64,000 nucleotides of DNA from Pseudomonadota bacterium (GTDB lineage Bacteria; Pseudomonadota; Gammaproteobacteria; Burkholderiales; Burkholderiaceae_C): the NCBI GenBank assembly GCA_021845505.1, contig JAJZVU010000007.1:52379-116378 (forward strand), read 5' to 3'. A model generated the notes under the pieces. The model did not search any database. It saw only the letters and a list, made by a program, of their open reading frames with translations, and had not been told where the DNA came from. Shown piece after piece: positions 54,406-62,528 of this stretch; the first letter of the stretch is position 1, and each line of letters starts with the position of its first letter. Both the position numbers and the translations under genes were made by a program.

Positions 54406-55232
54406 GCGACGGCGCTGCGGCCGGCGCGCTGCCCGCGGCAGCGCTGCCGGCCGCGCTGCGCGCGGCGCGCGCGGCCGGCGCCGTGGTGCGCCAGGCCTTC
54501 GTCGCGGGCGACGGCTGGCGCGTGCAATCCAAGGGTGCCGGCGACCTGGTCACCGACGTCGACCGCGAGGCCGAGGCCTGCATCGCCTCCGAACTGCGCA
54601 AGGACTTCGCCTCCCACGCCATCCTGGGCGAGGAGGGCGGGCTGCGGCCGGCGCTCGGCGCGGACGATTACACCTGGATCGTCGACCCCATCGACGGCAC
54701 GATGAACTTCGCCCATGGCCTGCCCCATTTCTGCGTGTCCATCGCGCTGAGCTGGCGCTCGCAGACCCTGTGCGCGGTGGTCTACGACCCGCTGCGCGAG
54801 GAGATGTTCAGCGCGGCCGCGGGACGCGGTGCCTGGCTGGGCAGCCGGCGGCTGCGGGCCAGTTCCTGCCAGCGCCTCGACCAGGCGCTGCTGGCCGCGG
54901 TGTTCCCCAAGCCGGGCTCGCCGTGGCTGAACCGCTTCACCCCCACGCTGCTGCAGGCGCTGCACGATTGCGCGGGAGTGCGTCGCAGCGGCTCGATGGT
55001 GCTCGACCTGGCCTACGTCGCAAGCGCCCGGCTGGACGGCTTCTGGCAGTGGGGCATGCAGCCGTGGGACATCGCGGCGGGCGAACTGCTGGTGCGCGAG
55101 GCCGGCGGCCACGTCGAGGCCATCGACCCGGCGCCCGCGCTGCTGCAGGCCGACGGACTGCTGGCCTGCGGCCCCGCGCTGGCCGACGCGCTGGGCCGGC
55201 TGTGCCGCCAGCCGCGCGCGATCCCGCCGTAG
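54402..55232 (+). CDS. Inositol monophosphatase family protein
   Basis: A 276-residue Mg-dependent phosphatase-like protein. G-E-E-G-G (76-80), W-I-V-D95-P-I-D98-G-T-M-N-F and the C-terminal W-D-I-A-A-G-E-L-L motif supply the complete metal site. Family members remove phosphate from inositol phosphates, histidinol phosphate, fructose-1,6-bisphosphate or PAP (3',5'-phosphoadenosine). A TTG start overlaps the upstream TGA (TTGA), so it is translationally linked to the flavoprotein gene. Why a phosphatase belongs to this operon is unclear. Confidence 0.88.
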   Translation: MSDGAAAGALPAAALPAALRAARAAGAVVRQAFVAGDGWRVQSKGAGDLVTDVDREAEACIASELRKDFASHAILGEEGGLRPALGADDYTWIVDPIDGTMNFAHGLPHFCVSIALSWRSQTLCAVVYDPLREEMFSAAAGRGAWLGSRRLRASSCQRLDQALLAAVFPKPGSPWLNRFTPTLLQALHDCAGVRRSGSMVLDLAYVASARLDGFWQWGMQPWDIAAGELLVREAGGHVEAIDPAPALLQADGLLACGPALADALGRLCRQPRAIPP

Positions 55233-55274
55233 GCCCCCTCCCCGCCCGGCGCCGTCCGGCGCGCCGTTCCGCGC

Positions 55275-56024
55275 TCAGGCGTTGCGCAACAGCAGCGCGA
55301 AGCCGGCGGCCAGCAGCACCACCCACACGGCCTGCACGACCCGCTTGGCCGGCAGTCGGTGGTTGAGCCGGGTGCCCATCCACAGGCCGACGAACATGCC
55401 GGGAAAGAGCAGCAGGGTGCGCGGCAGCACCTGCGGCTGGTGGTACAGCCCGACCGAGGAGAACAGCACCAGCCGCGCCAGTCCGCTGGTGAACAGCAGG
55501 GTGCTGATCGTCGCCCGCAGCTTCTGCGGCTGGGTGATCCGGCGCGCCAGGTAGATCACGTAGATCGGCCCGCCGGTGCCGAACATCGAGGTGAACAGCC
55601 CGCCGACGAAGGCCAGCGGCGGCCCCCAGAACGCCGACATCGGCAGCACCGGCGGACGCAGCACCAGGGTCCACAACGCATAGGCGAAGATGAACACCCC
55701 CAGGGTCAGCAACAGCAGCCGCTGCGGGGCCCAGACCAGCAGGCTCACGCCGATGAGCATGCCGCCGATCATGAAAGGCACGACCCGGAACAGTTCGGCG
55801 CGATCGATCTGGCTGCGATTGCGCAAACCCACCAGCGTGCCGGCGACCAGGTCGAACAGCAACATCATCGGCACCACTTCGCGCAGCGGCAGCAGCTGGG
55901 TGAGCAGCGGCACTGCGGTGATCGAGGAGCCGAAGCCGGTCAGGCCGTACACCGTGTAGGCCAGCACGACCACCGCCGCCGCGCCCAGCAGCGAGGCGTT
56001 GGCCGCCGGCCACGCCAGCATCAT
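55275..56024 (-). CDS. TauE/SafE family sulfite exporter
   Basis: A 249-residue inner-membrane protein with about seven or eight hydrophobic helices. The repeated G-x-G-x-x-x motifs of the TauE family are present (Y-G-L-T-G-F-G-S-S near 26-34 and S-M-F-G-T-G-G-P near 147-154). Such proteins are believed to export sulfite released by sulfonate breakdown. It is the last gene of the leftward transporter-slcC-comC operon of the sulfolactate locus, matching that role. Confidence 0.87.
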   Translation of the reverse strand: MMLAWPAANASLLGAAAVVVLAYTVYGLTGFGSSITAVPLLTQLLPLREVVPMMLLFDLVAGTLVGLRNRSQIDRAELFRVVPFMIGGMLIGVSLLVWAPQRLLLLTLGVFIFAYALWTLVLRPPVLPMSAFWGPPLAFVGGLFTSMFGTGGPIYVIYLARRITQPQKLRATISTLLFTSGLARLVLFSSVGLYHQPQVLPRTLLLFPGMFVGLWMGTRLNHRLPAKRVVQAVWVVLLAAGFALLLRNA

Positions 56025-56091
56025 CGCCGCGGGGCGCGCGGCGCGCGCGCACCCATCGACGCAGGAACCGCAAACCGCGACGAGGCCCGCA

Positions 56092-57105
56092 TCAGCGCGC
56101 GCCCGCCACGGCCAGCTGCTGCAGCTGCCGGGCCAGCGCTTCGCCGATCTGCAGGCCGTCGCGTGCGGCGCGCTCGGCCAGCTCGAATCGCCGCAATCCC
56201 GGAAGCCGGACCCCCTCGTCCTCGCACATCGCCGTCAGCAGGGTTTCGATGCGTTCGTGGAACACCTCCTCGCCTGCCAGCGCACCCGGGTCGATGGCCA
56301 GGAAGGCCTGGCCGATTCGCGGGCGGTTGCCCTCGTCGACAAAGAAGGAGTCGGCCTCGAACCCGAAGGCGGCTCCGGTCAGCGCACAGCACAGCAGTTC
56401 GACCACCAGCGCCAGCATCGCCCCCTTGACCCCGCCGGCGGGCAGCATCGAGCCTTCGAGCCCGGCCTGGGGATCGGTGGTGGGCTTGCCCTCGCGATCG
56501 ACGGCCCAGCCCAGCGGGATGCTGCGTCCCTCGCGCGCGGCCACCATCAGCTTGCCCCGCGCGACTTCCGACAGCGACAGGTCGATGACCAGCGGCGGCG
56601 CGGCGCGGCGCGGGAACACCGCGGCGATCGGGTTGGTGCCGAACAGCGCGCGCCGCCCGCCCCAGGCCGGCATCGCCGCAGGCGAGTTGCCGAAGGCCAG
56701 GCCGACCAGTCCGGCTTGCGCGAGGGGCATCAGGTGCTGCGCCGCGACCCCGAAATGGTGGCTGCGCGTGACCCCGGCGAACGCCGCGCCGCATTCGCGG
56801 GCACGCCGCAGCACCTCGGCCACCGCCAATTCACAGGCCGGAAAGGCCAGCCCCTCGTCGGCGTCGACCAGGCACGCCGCGCTGCGCTGGTGCACCACCC
56901 GCGCCTGCGCCTGCCCGTTCACCCGGCCCAGCCGCAGGTGGGCGCAGTATTGCGGCACCCGCGACAGGCCGTGCGAGGCCAGGCCCTGCGCCTCGGCGGC
57001 GACCAGCGCGCGCGCGGTGGACAGCGCCATCTCGGCGCTGGCGCCGGCCGCGGCCAGCGCGGCCGCCGCCTGTTCGGTGGCTTGGGAAAGGGTCAGGACG
57101 GTCAT
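56092..57105 (-). CDS. comC: ComC-type (R)-sulfolactate dehydrogenase (Ldh/malate dehydrogenase-like family)
   Basis: A 337-residue NAD(P)-dependent oxidoreductase of the type 2 malate/L-lactate dehydrogenase family. A-S-H45-G-L-S-R, S-H-H-F-G near 115-119, G-T-N-P-I-A near 165-170 and G-x-K-G near 232 are family hallmarks; His117 is a likely acid/base. In Chromohalobacter, ComC reduces sulfopyruvate to (R)-sulfolactate as partner of SlcC. Its position directly after slcC and opposite suyAB supports this specific role. ATG 57105 is chosen over an upstream TTG. Confidence 0.82.
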   Translation of the reverse strand: MTVLTLSQATEQAAAALAAAGASAEMALSTARALVAAEAQGLASHGLSRVPQYCAHLRLGRVNGQAQARVVHQRSAACLVDADEGLAFPACELAVAEVLRRARECGAAFAGVTRSHHFGVAAQHLMPLAQAGLVGLAFGNSPAAMPAWGGRRALFGTNPIAAVFPRRAAPPLVIDLSLSEVARGKLMVAAREGRSIPLGWAVDREGKPTTDPQAGLEGSMLPAGGVKGAMLALVVELLCCALTGAAFGFEADSFFVDEGNRPRIGQAFLAIDPGALAGEEVFHERIETLLTAMCEDEGVRLPGLRRFELAERAARDGLQIGEALARQLQQLAVAGAR

Positions 57106-57168
57106 CGCAAACTCATCGGACAAGGGAAGACGGAAGGGACACGCGCACGCGGCGTCGACCGCGCGCGC

Positions 57169-58107
57169 TCAGCCGGCCTCGCGCAGCGCGGCGCCGACCT
57201 GCTCGGCGATCATCGAACTCACCCGCACGTTGGACTCGCGGGTGACCCCGGCGATATGCGGGGTCAGAAGCAGCCGCGGCACGCCGGCCAGCGCCGAGCC
57301 GGCGCCCAGGGGCTCGTGCTCGAACACATCCAGCGCCGCGCCGGCCAGCCTGCCCTCGCGCAGCGCCTGCGCGAGCGCGGCCTCGTCGACGACGCCGCCG
57401 CGCGCGGTGTTGATCAGCACCGCGTGCGGGCGCATGCGGCCCAGCCGCGCGGCGTCGATCAGGCCGCGGGTCGCCGCATTCAACGGAACGTGCAGGCTCA
57501 GCACGTCGCACTCGCCGAGCAAGGCCTCGAGGTCGCGCCGGCCCACGCCGGCCCCGGCCCACGCCGGGGAGTCGGCCGGAAGCGCCGGGTCATGCGCCAG
57601 CACGCGCATGCCCACCGCCTGCGCCAGGCGCGCGGTGCGGCGCCCGATGTCGCCGAAGCCGACGAGGCCCAGCACCTTGCCGCCGATCTCCAGCCCGTCG
57701 GACAGCGCGGCGCGCGGCCAGCCACCGGCGGACACCTCGGCGCTGCTGGCATAGGCGCCGCGCAGCAGCATCATGGCCGCCGCGATCACGTATTCGGCCA
57801 CCGCCTGGGCGTTGGCGCCCAGCGCCGGGATCACCCGGATGTCGCGCTCGCGGCAGGCCTGCACGTCGATGTTGTCCAGGCCCACGCCCAGCCGCCCGAC
57901 CACCCGCAGGCCCGGCGCCGCGGCCAGCAGCGACGGGTCGACCCGCGTGCGGTTGCGCACGATCAGCGCCTGCGCCTGCGCCAGCGCGGAGCGCAGCGCC
58001 GGCAGGTCGTCGACCAGCGCCGGCCGGTACAGCACGTCGAATTCGCCGCGCAGCGCGTCGACCGCCTGCTCGTCCATGAATTCGCTGATCACAATCCGCG
58101 CGTTCAT
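57169..58107 (-). CDS. slcC: SlcC-type (S)-sulfolactate dehydrogenase (D-2-hydroxyacid dehydrogenase family)
   Basis: A 312-residue NAD-dependent 2-hydroxyacid dehydrogenase. The Rossmann motif is V-G-F-G-D-I-G-R-R near residue 148, and the catalytic Arg, Glu and His are in N-T-A-R-G-G, D-V-F-E-H-E-P and L-T-P-H-I-A-G. SlcC oxidises (S)-sulfolactate to sulfopyruvate, which ComC reduces to the (R) form used by SuyAB, so both enantiomers can be degraded. This assignment rests mainly on context. Between it and the upstream permease gene lies a pair of 66-base direct repeats. Confidence 0.83.
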   Translation of the reverse strand: MNARIVISEFMDEQAVDALRGEFDVLYRPALVDDLPALRSALAQAQALIVRNRTRVDPSLLAAAPGLRVVGRLGVGLDNIDVQACRERDIRVIPALGANAQAVAEYVIAAAMMLLRGAYASSAEVSAGGWPRAALSDGLEIGGKVLGLVGFGDIGRRTARLAQAVGMRVLAHDPALPADSPAWAGAGVGRRDLEALLGECDVLSLHVPLNAATRGLIDAARLGRMRPHAVLINTARGGVVDEAALAQALREGRLAGAALDVFEHEPLGAGSALAGVPRLLLTPHIAGVTRESNVRVSSMIAEQVGAALREAG

Positions 58108-58122
58108 GTCGTGAGCCCCCCA

Positions 58123-58188
58123 CGGCGCTGCGCGCCGGCCCCCCCGAGGGGGGTGAACGCGCCTTCGGAGCGGCCGTGCGGCGCGTTC
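58123..58188. repeat. 66-base direct repeat, copy 1
   Basis: First of two identical 66-base copies with 81-base period, in the gap between the permease stop and slcC start. Each copy holds a strong stem of C7-GA-G6 flanked by GCGCGCCGG and GAACGCGCC. The hairpin could dampen transcription of slcC, comC and the exporter gene relative to the transporter. The sequence resembles GC-rich intergenic repeats of Burkholderiales. Confidence 0.85.
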
Positions 58189-58203
58189 GTGTGCGCCCCC
58201 CTT

Positions 58204-58269
58204 CGGCGCTGCGCGCCGGCCCCCCCGAGGGGGGTGAACGCGCCTTCGGAGCGGCCGTGCGGCGCGTTC
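58204..58269. repeat. 66-base direct repeat, copy 2
   Basis: Second copy, identical base for base to 58123-58188. Its last bases overlap the stop codon of the ABC permease gene (58268-58270), and the 15-base spacer between copies (58189-58203) also has a C run. Short flanking likeness (ggcgcgttc at both ends) suggests duplication by slippage or recombination. Confidence 0.85.
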
Positions 58270-59146
58270 ATGCCTGCATCCCCCAGCGCCGCACCGTGTG
58301 GCGCTCGATGGTGCGGAAGATCAGGTTCTCGACGATCAGGCCGATGATGATGATGGTCAGCAACCCTGCGAACACCTTGGAGATCTCCAGCAGGTTCTTG
58401 CTCTCGTAGATGTACCAGCCCAGGCCGCCCGACCCCGAGCTGACCCCGAACACCAGCTCGGAGGCGATCAGCGTGCGCCAGGCGAAGGCCCAGCCCACCT
58501 TCAGCCCGGTCAGGATGCTGGGGAAGGCCGCCGGGATCAGCACCCTGGCGATGTACGGCAGTCCGCGCAGGCCGTAGTTGCGCCCGACCATGCGCAGCGT
58601 CTGGGAGACCGCCATGAAGCCCGACTGGGTGTTCAGCGACACCGCCCACACCACAGAGTGCACCAGCACGAAGACCAGGCTGCCGTTGCCGAGTCCGAAC
58701 CAGATCAGCGCGATCGGCAGCAGCGCGATGGCCGGCAGCGGGTTGAACATCGCCGTCAGCGTCTCCAGCAGGTCGGAGCCCACGCGCGTGGCCACGCCGA
58801 AGCCGGTGAGCACCGCGGCCAGCGCCACGCCGGCCGCGTAGCCGGTCAGCAGCACCTTCAGCGAGATCCAGATCTTCAGCAGCAGCTCGCCGCTGAGGAT
58901 GCCGCGCACCAGCGCGCTCATCGTGGAGGTGAAGGTCGGCAGCAGCAGGTCGTTGTGCAGCGCGCGCGCGCCGACCTCCCACGCCAGCGCCAGCACGATG
59001 ATGATCAGGGTCTTGCGCACCGCGGTGCTGTTGAGCAGCGTCTCCAGCCGCGACAGCGGCTTCTCGACCACCCCGAACCGACTGGCGTCGACCGGCTCGC
59101 GGTGGATCTCCGGGCGCGCTTCGCCCGGGGCCTGGTTGTCAGCCAT
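58268..59146 (-). CDS. Sulfonate-type ABC transporter permease
   Basis: A 292-residue inner-membrane permease of the SsuC/TauC family with about six hydrophobic helices and the E-A-A-like loop G-L-P-Y-I-A-R-V-L-I-P-A-A-F-P-S-I (about 194-210). It forms the translocation channel with the ATPase encoded upstream. Its ATG overlaps the ATPase stop by eight bases, with AGGAGG inside the ATPase gene. In this context the substrate is probably sulfolactate or a related C3 sulfonate. Confidence 0.9.
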   Translation of the reverse strand: MADNQAPGEARPEIHREPVDASRFGVVEKPLSRLETLLNSTAVRKTLIIIVLALAWEVGARALHNDLLLPTFTSTMSALVRGILSGELLLKIWISLKVLLTGYAAGVALAAVLTGFGVATRVGSDLLETLTAMFNPLPAIALLPIALIWFGLGNGSLVFVLVHSVVWAVSLNTQSGFMAVSQTLRMVGRNYGLRGLPYIARVLIPAAFPSILTGLKVGWAFAWRTLIASELVFGVSSGSGGLGWYIYESKNLLEISKVFAGLLTIIIIGLIVENLIFRTIERHTVRRWGMQA

Positions 59147-59954
59147 GCTGGCCCTCCTGGTGCAGGTCTTCGCTGCCGAACAGCAGCTCGTTGATGCGCG
59201 CCTCCAGCGCCGCCGCCGCCGCGCGGTCGGTGTTGTCCCGCGCCAGGCCCTGCAGCTCGGCGCGCACCTGGCCCGGATGGGGCGACAGCAGCAGCACGCG
59301 GTTGCCCAGCTTGATCGCCTCGGGGATCGAGTGGGTCACGAAGATCACCGTGAACCGGGTGTCGTCCCACAGCTGCAGCAGCTCGTCCTGCATCTTGCGC
59401 CGGGTCAGCGCGTCGAGCGCGGCGTAGGGTTCGTCCATCAACAGCACGTCGGGCTCCATCGCCATGCCGCGGGCGATGGCCACGCGCTGCTTCATGCCGC
59501 CGGACAGCAGGTGGGGGTGGTGGTCGGCGAACTGGGTCAGCCCCACCTTCTCCAGGTAATGCATGGCCTTGTCGGCGGCCTCGCGCGAGCTGAACCGGCC
59601 CGAGCACTGCAGCGGGAACATGACGTTCTGCCTGACCGTCTTCCACGGCAGCAGCTGGTCGAACTCCTGGAACACCATCATGCGGTCCTGCCCGGGCTTG
59701 GTCACCACCTTGCCCTTGAGGCGGATCTCACCCTCGGTGGGCGTGAGGAAGCCGCCGATGGCCTTGAGCAGGGTCGACTTGCCGCAGCCCGAGGGCCCGA
59801 GCAGGATGTAGCGGTCGGATTGGCAGACCTGGAAATCCACGCGATAGGTCGCGGTGACCAGGTGGTTGGAGGTCTTGTACTGCAAGGTCACGCCGCGCAC
59901 GTCCACCAGGACCTGCGGGCTCGTGGCTCCAGGCGGAGCGGATGCTGCGTTCAT
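59139..59954 (-). CDS. Sulfonate-type ABC transporter ATP-binding protein
   Basis: A 271-residue ATPase with Walker A G53-P-S-G-C-G-K-S60, Q-loop in F-Q-E-F-D, signature L-S-G-G-M-K-Q-R and Walker B V-L-L-M-D-E-P, followed by the H-loop T-H-S. It belongs to the SsuB/TauB group and energises the permease. ATG 59954 is 83 bases after the binding-protein gene. Confidence 0.92.
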   Translation of the reverse strand: MNAASAPPGATSPQVLVDVRGVTLQYKTSNHLVTATYRVDFQVCQSDRYILLGPSGCGKSTLLKAIGGFLTPTEGEIRLKGKVVTKPGQDRMMVFQEFDQLLPWKTVRQNVMFPLQCSGRFSSREAADKAMHYLEKVGLTQFADHHPHLLSGGMKQRVAIARGMAMEPDVLLMDEPYAALDALTRRKMQDELLQLWDDTRFTVIFVTHSIPEAIKLGNRVLLLSPHPGQVRAELQGLARDNTDRAAAAALEARINELLFGSEDLHQEGQHG

Positions 59955-60037
59955 TGTCGGGATGCAGGGGAAAGCAGCGCCGGCGGCTGCCGGCGCAAGG
60001 GCCGCGGCGCTTGCCGCCGCGGCGGGACAGCGGCGCT

Positions 60038-61042
60038 TCAGCTGCCGGCCAGGTTGTCCACGTTGGGGAAGAACATGTCCTTCCACGACGCCGGAACGAC
60101 CTTGATCGTTCCCACCTTGTGCATGAAGCGCACGTACTTCATCACGTGCTGCGGGGTCATCGTGTAGACCAGCTGCGGGTTGTCCATCATCTTCAGGATG
60201 AAGTCGACGGAGTCCTTCTTGTCGTGGGTGTCCTTCAGGTACTCCTCGGCGGCGGCCCTCTTGTCGTGGTTGATCTGCTCGATGGCCTCGTGCAGCGCGG
60301 CGACGAACGCGGCGTAGACCTTCGGGTTGTGCTTGTAGAAGCTCGAGGTCGTCCACACCACGTTGAAGGTCGCCGGCCCGCCGAGCACGTCATAGGAGTC
60401 GAGCACCGTGTGCACCCCCGGCATGCTCAGTTCCTGGTACTCGAAGGGCGGCGCGCCGAAATGCGCGCTGATCGCATGCGAGGCCAGCGCGGCCATCGCG
60501 TCGGGATGGCTCATGCTCACGGTCAGCGGGTCGAGCTTGTGCTCCTGCCCGGGGCCGAAGGCCTTCTCAGCGGCCATCTCCAGCGTGACCGCCTGGATCG
60601 ACACCTTCACCGCGGGCAGGCCGATCTTGTCCTTGGCGGTGAAGTCCTTGATGGTCTTGACCTTCGGGTCGTTGGTGTTGAGCAGCAGGGGCATGGAGTT
60701 CAGTGCCGCCACGCCCTTGATGTCGTAGTTGCCGCGGGTGCGCGCCCAGGCGATGACCATCGGCGCCACGCCGCCGGAGGCGAACTGCAGGCTGCCCGAC
60801 AGCAGCGCCTCGTTCATGACGTTGCCGCCGGCGAACTTGACCCAGTCGATCTTCAGGTCCTTGATTCCGCGCGCAGCCGCCTGCTTCTGGATCAGCTGGT
60901 GGTCCTGCATGACCATCAGCGGCAGGTAGCTGATGCCGTATTCGCGTGCCACCGAGATGTGGTTGACCTCGGCGTGCGCGACGGCCACCGCTCCCAGGCC
61001 AAGGCCGGCGCTCAGCGCGGCCGCAACAAGGCGTCGTTTCAT
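60038..61042 (-). CDS. Periplasmic substrate-binding protein of sulfonate-type ABC transporter
   Basis: A 334-residue SsuA/TauA/NMT1-type binding protein. The signal peptide (residues 1-24, M-K-R-R start, A-H-A end) precedes a two-lobed domain; V-A-R-E-Y-G-I-S-Y-L-P near 32-42, S-G-G-V-A-P near 89-94 and N-D-P-K-V-K-T-I-K-D-F near 122-132 are typical. It captures the sulfonate in the periplasm and is the first gene of the leftward operon, starting 200 bases from the divergent regulator gene. ATG 61042 begins the signal peptide. Confidence 0.92.
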   Translation of the reverse strand: MKRRLVAAALSAGLGLGAVAVAHAEVNHISVAREYGISYLPLMVMQDHQLIQKQAAARGIKDLKIDWVKFAGGNVMNEALLSGSLQFASGGVAPMVIAWARTRGNYDIKGVAALNSMPLLLNTNDPKVKTIKDFTAKDKIGLPAVKVSIQAVTLEMAAEKAFGPGQEHKLDPLTVSMSHPDAMAALASHAISAHFGAPPFEYQELSMPGVHTVLDSYDVLGGPATFNVVWTTSSFYKHNPKVYAAFVAALHEAIEQINHDKRAAAEEYLKDTHDKKDSVDFILKMMDNPQLVYTMTPQHVMKYVRFMHKVGTIKVVPASWKDMFFPNVDNLAGS

Positions 61043-61145
61043 GTGATGTCTCCTCTTGCTGGACGGGCGAAGATGCGGGCCGGACGGCCGCCACTGCGCC
61101 GGCAGTGAGCATACCCCGGGGCGGAGTGCCTGCCGGATGCCACGC

Positions 61146-61177
61146 AGCATAAAGAGATAGATGATCTATGTCCACTA
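61146..61177 (-). promoter_or_regulatory. Promoter and operator for the leftward transporter-slcC-comC operon
   Basis: On the minus strand, -35 TGGACA (plus-strand 61169-61174) and -10 TATGCT (61146-61151) are separated by exactly 17 bases. A perfect palindrome ATAGAT-G-ATCTAT (61157-61169) lies between them, and the motif TAGTGGACATAG overlaps the -35. The same motif recurs at the suyAB promoter, implying a shared repressor, most likely the divergent GntR protein. Confidence 0.6.
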
Positions 61178-61241
61178 GGTCCTATAGATGGGTCTGTGGC
61201 AATCTGCTACCCTACGCGCCAAATCGGACCGGGGCGCGACC

Positions 61242-61994
61242 ATGACGAACGTCTCCATTGAGGGCCTGTCTCTGGGCACCCACCTCTACAAGGAGGTGAA
61301 GCAGAAGATCCTCGACTCGCTGCGCACCGGGGAATGGCGTCCGGGGGCGGTGATCCCGTCGGAAAAGAAGCTCAGCGAGCGCTTCGCCGTGAGCATCGGA
61401 ACGGTGCGCAAGGCCGTCGACGAATTGTCGGCGGAGAACGTGCTGATCCGCCACCAGGGGCGGGGGACCTTCGTCGCCTCCCACGGGCGCGGACGCTATT
61501 TCTTTTCGTTTTTCCACGTGGTCCACCAGGACGGCGTCCGGGAATACCCCAGCGTGGACCTGGTGGCGTTTTCGCGCGGCGCGGCCGATCCCGAGGTCGC
61601 CGCCGCGCTCGACCTCGACGTGGGCGACAAGACCGTGCGCTTCACCAACCGGCTCAGCCTGCGCGGCGGTTTCGTGCTGCTCGACGAGATCACGCTGCCC
61701 GCGGCGCTGTTCCCCGGACTGAGCGAACGCGCGCTGCGCGAGCGCCGCAGCACCGTCTACCAGTTCTACCAGGAACACTTCGGCATCAGCGTGATCAAGG
61801 CCGCCGACCGCGTGCGCGCCGCCTGCGCCGACGCGCTGCGCGCGCAGTTGCTCGAAGTTCCCAAGGGACACCCTTTGTTGCATGTGGTGCGCCTGGCCCG
61901 CTCCTTCCAGGACCGGCCGGTCGAGTTGCGACACTCCTACGTCAACACCGCCCAGCACGAATACGCGGTGGACCTGCTCGGCGACCGCGTCTGA
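61242..61994 (+). CDS. GntR/HutC-family regulator of sulfolactate genes (SuyR-like)
   Basis: A 250-residue GntR regulator: N-terminal winged helix-turn-helix (about 12-78; P-S-E-K-K-L-S-E-R-F-A-V-S-I-G-T-V-R-K-A-V-D-E-L) and a C-terminal UTRA effector domain (about 85-240; F-F-S-F-F-H-V-V). HutC-type proteins usually repress neighbouring catabolic genes until an effector binds. Its gene lies between the leftward transporter operon and suyAB, both of which carry a shared promoter motif. The name suyR is used in other sulfolactate clusters. Confidence 0.88.
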   Translation: MTNVSIEGLSLGTHLYKEVKQKILDSLRTGEWRPGAVIPSEKKLSERFAVSIGTVRKAVDELSAENVLIRHQGRGTFVASHGRGRYFFSFFHVVHQDGVREYPSVDLVAFSRGAADPEVAAALDLDVGDKTVRFTNRLSLRGGFVLLDEITLPAALFPGLSERALRERRSTVYQFYQEHFGISVIKAADRVRAACADALRAQLLEVPKGHPLLHVVRLARSFQDRPVELRHSYVNTAQHEYAVDLLGDRV

Positions 61995-62029
61995 CCAGGC
62001 AGCAGGTCCATCAGTTCATGTAGGTCATG

Positions 62030-62061
62030 TAGTTGACATAGTAAAAGCCCGGGATTACGCT
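62030..62061 (+). promoter_or_regulatory. Promoter and operator for suyAB
   Basis: -35 TTGACA (62033-62038) and -10 TACGCT (62056-62061) are spaced 17 bases apart. The -35 is embedded in TAGTTGACATAG, nearly identical to TAGTGGACATAG at the divergent operon promoter. The upstream direct repeats TCATGTAG (about 62016-62032) may be additional regulator contacts. The start of suyA is about 130 bases further on, leaving a sizeable leader. Confidence 0.6.
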
Positions 62062-62192
62062 GCTCGCCCAGAGCCGTCGGCGCATGGAGCGTGCGCAACA
62101 CGCCTACGGCAACACCGGTAGCAGGCGCCTGTGATCCAGGCTGGCTGCGTATCCGCGCGCAGGCGCGATGCTGCAAACATGGGACACCAACA

Positions 62193-62474
62193 ATGATTCA
62201 TTACGTGCAACACGATGCGAAGGACTGCGTCGCCGTGGTCGTGGTCGAGGGCGTCAAGGCTGGAATGGACCTCAGCGGCTGGATCATGGACGAGGACCGG
62301 ATGACCAGCGTGAAGGCGCTGCAGGACATCCCGATCGGCCACAAGGTGGCGTTGAAGGACATGGCGGTGGGCGACACGGTGTGGAAGTACGCGGTGGACA
62401 TCGGCAAGGTCGTCGCGCCGATCCGCGCCGGCGAACATGCCCACGTGCACAACATCAAGACCAAGCGCTGGTAA
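62193..62474 (+). CDS. suyA: Sulfolactate sulfo-lyase small subunit
   Basis: A 93-residue SAF-domain subunit (UxaA N-terminal-like) of (R)-sulfolactate sulfo-lyase, which splits (R)-sulfolactate into pyruvate and sulfite. D-N/D-x-x-x-V-A-V-V type strands, D-I-P-I-G-H-K-V-A-L-K-D near residues 47-58 and G-E-H-A-H-V-H-N near 80-87 are typical of SuyA and altronate dehydratase small domains. ATG 62193 gives the family length. The large subunit gene follows 54 bases later. Confidence 0.93.
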   Translation: MIHYVQHDAKDCVAVVVVEGVKAGMDLSGWIMDEDRMTSVKALQDIPIGHKVALKDMAVGDTVWKYAVDIGKVVAPIRAGEHAHVHNIKTKRW

Positions 62475-62528
62475 GCCGTCCAGGCAAGCGTCCTGCCCGC
62501 TCACCACCATCCGTCCCGGAGACCATTC

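Noticed and set aside
58108..58267. Possible peptide repeats between slcC and the permease gene
   Set aside because: The repeated reading comes from the tandem DNA repeat itself, with no start or ribosome site and no family match.
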